From NCBI GenBank assembly GCA_963791145.1, contig CAWBRT010000004.1, positions 107,331 through 171,330 of the forward strand: 64,000 nucleotides of DNA. The letters run 5' to 3'. Under the pieces are notes generated by a model. That model did no database searches and was not told the origin of the DNA. It saw only the letters and a program-made list of their open reading frames with translations. Source of the stretch: CAWBRT01 sp963791145. Its GTDB lineage: Bacteria; Acidobacteriota; Terriglobia; Terriglobales; Acidobacteriaceae. Each line of letters starts with the position of its first letter. Positions within the stretch are counted from its first letter, which is position 1. The position numbers were made by a program, and so were the translations under genes. This document shows, in pieces, positions 63,610-64,000 of the stretch.

Positions 63610-64000
63610 CTTCCAAGTCATGTCACATTCCCCCGGGTCAACGTGCCATACTGGAAGTAGGGGCAGCGCCAAGCCGTAACGCCCAGAAGTTCGTCCACCT
63701 GCCAGAGAAAGACGCGTTGCCGGTTGGGTGAGCTCCTCTTGTCGATTGCCTATCCTCTTTCGATGGAAGAATTTACCCGCAAGCCCTTTTGATTGAAGAA
63801 TTTGCCGCAGTTGACTAAACGTAATCCGCAGAAATCAAAGAACTTACGCCAGAATACCGGGGGGGGGTAGGGGCACCCAGGCTACCGGGGTACAGACCGG
63901 GAACATCCCTGACAGAATGAACCGGGGACATTCGTACGCGGCAGCCGTGGCCGGGCAGGCGAGGAAGTTGTTCAAAAGAGAGAGTGGTATGCGGGTTGGC
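63610..64000. other. Non-coding right edge
   Basis: The last 391 bases contain no protein gene that could be supported. A poly-G run lies near 63859-63868. Two related motifs, ACCGGGAACATCCCT and ACCGGGGACATTCGT, lie at 63896 and 63921. They could be terminal repeats of another insertion element that continues beyond the window. Confidence 0.4.
63896..63935 (+). repeat. ACCGGG-ACAT direct repeats, possible IS end
   Basis: ACCGGGAACATCCCT (63896-63910) and ACCGGGGACATTCGT (63921-63935) are imperfect direct repeats 25 bases apart. Such short repeats near an edge are seen at the ends of IS21- or IS481-like elements. The transposase would lie to the right, outside the window. Confidence 0.35.

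Overview
The window looks like a chromosomal segment of a high-GC Gram-negative soil bacterium, most probably an acidobacterium. This is inferred from gene repertoire and protein style: very large multi-PAS histidine kinases, PagL-type lipid A deacylase, paired stomatin/NfeD, secreted amidohydrolases and repeat-rich intergenic DNA. No rRNA or species marker is present, so the assignment is not proven.

Layout. 0-12 kb: end of an aldolase gene, a small MITE-like element, glycogen phosphorylase, a giant membrane sensor kinase with a stand-alone receiver, an NmrA-like reductase, an S4 RNA-binding protein, a phosphonoacetate-hydrolase-like phosphatase and a kinase-less DUF4118-PAS sensor. 12-23 kb: an HEAGH membrane protein, two tandem secreted MetX-like hydrolases, a polyprenyl-phosphate-type glycosyltransferase, an aminotransferase with an ArsR regulator, glutamate formimidoyltransferase, a formamidase-like protein, PagL and YebC. 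23-38 kb: an unknown HTH-like protein, an AI-2E-type permease, purQ, SPOR, stomatin, NfeD and TPR proteins, type II NADH dehydrogenase and a TetR-controlled RND efflux operon. 38-46 kb: OsmC, an old yellow enzyme, the methionine operon metY-metX with a leader region, an M20 hydrolase and an MBL-fold protein. 46.2-49.1 kb: a tRNA-Gly followed by a lower-GC 2.8 kb island bounded by 23-bp repeats that copy the tRNA 5' end. The island holds three overlapping genes: an unknown 207-aa protein, a ParA-like ATPase and a stand-alone alarmone synthetase. 49-61 kb: nitrilase, thioesterase, GNAT, TrmB regulator with tandem operators, phosphoesterase, nucleotidyltransferase, ubiD-type decarboxylase, a PP-loop ligase, nuoI and metH. 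61.5-63.6 kb: a complete IS1595-type element with 24-bp inverted ends and an 8-bp target duplication, carrying a DUF3800 gene and a small partner as passengers.

Three items stand out. (1) A 26-codon Met/Cys-rich leader ORF lies upstream of metYX. Its ATG falls at the start point predicted from a -35/-10 pair, and a terminator-like hairpin follows, which suggests translation-coupled attenuation by a leaderless peptide. (2) The tRNA-flanked ParA/alarmone-synthetase cassette is a candidate uncharacterised defence or stress system. (3) The IS1595-type element carries a DUF3800 cargo.

Caution on sequence quality: thirteen conserved genes carry about 24 single-base frame breaks, about 22 of them apparent insertions. 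This looks like assembly or read error rather than decay, so these genes are annotated as CDS across the breaks.
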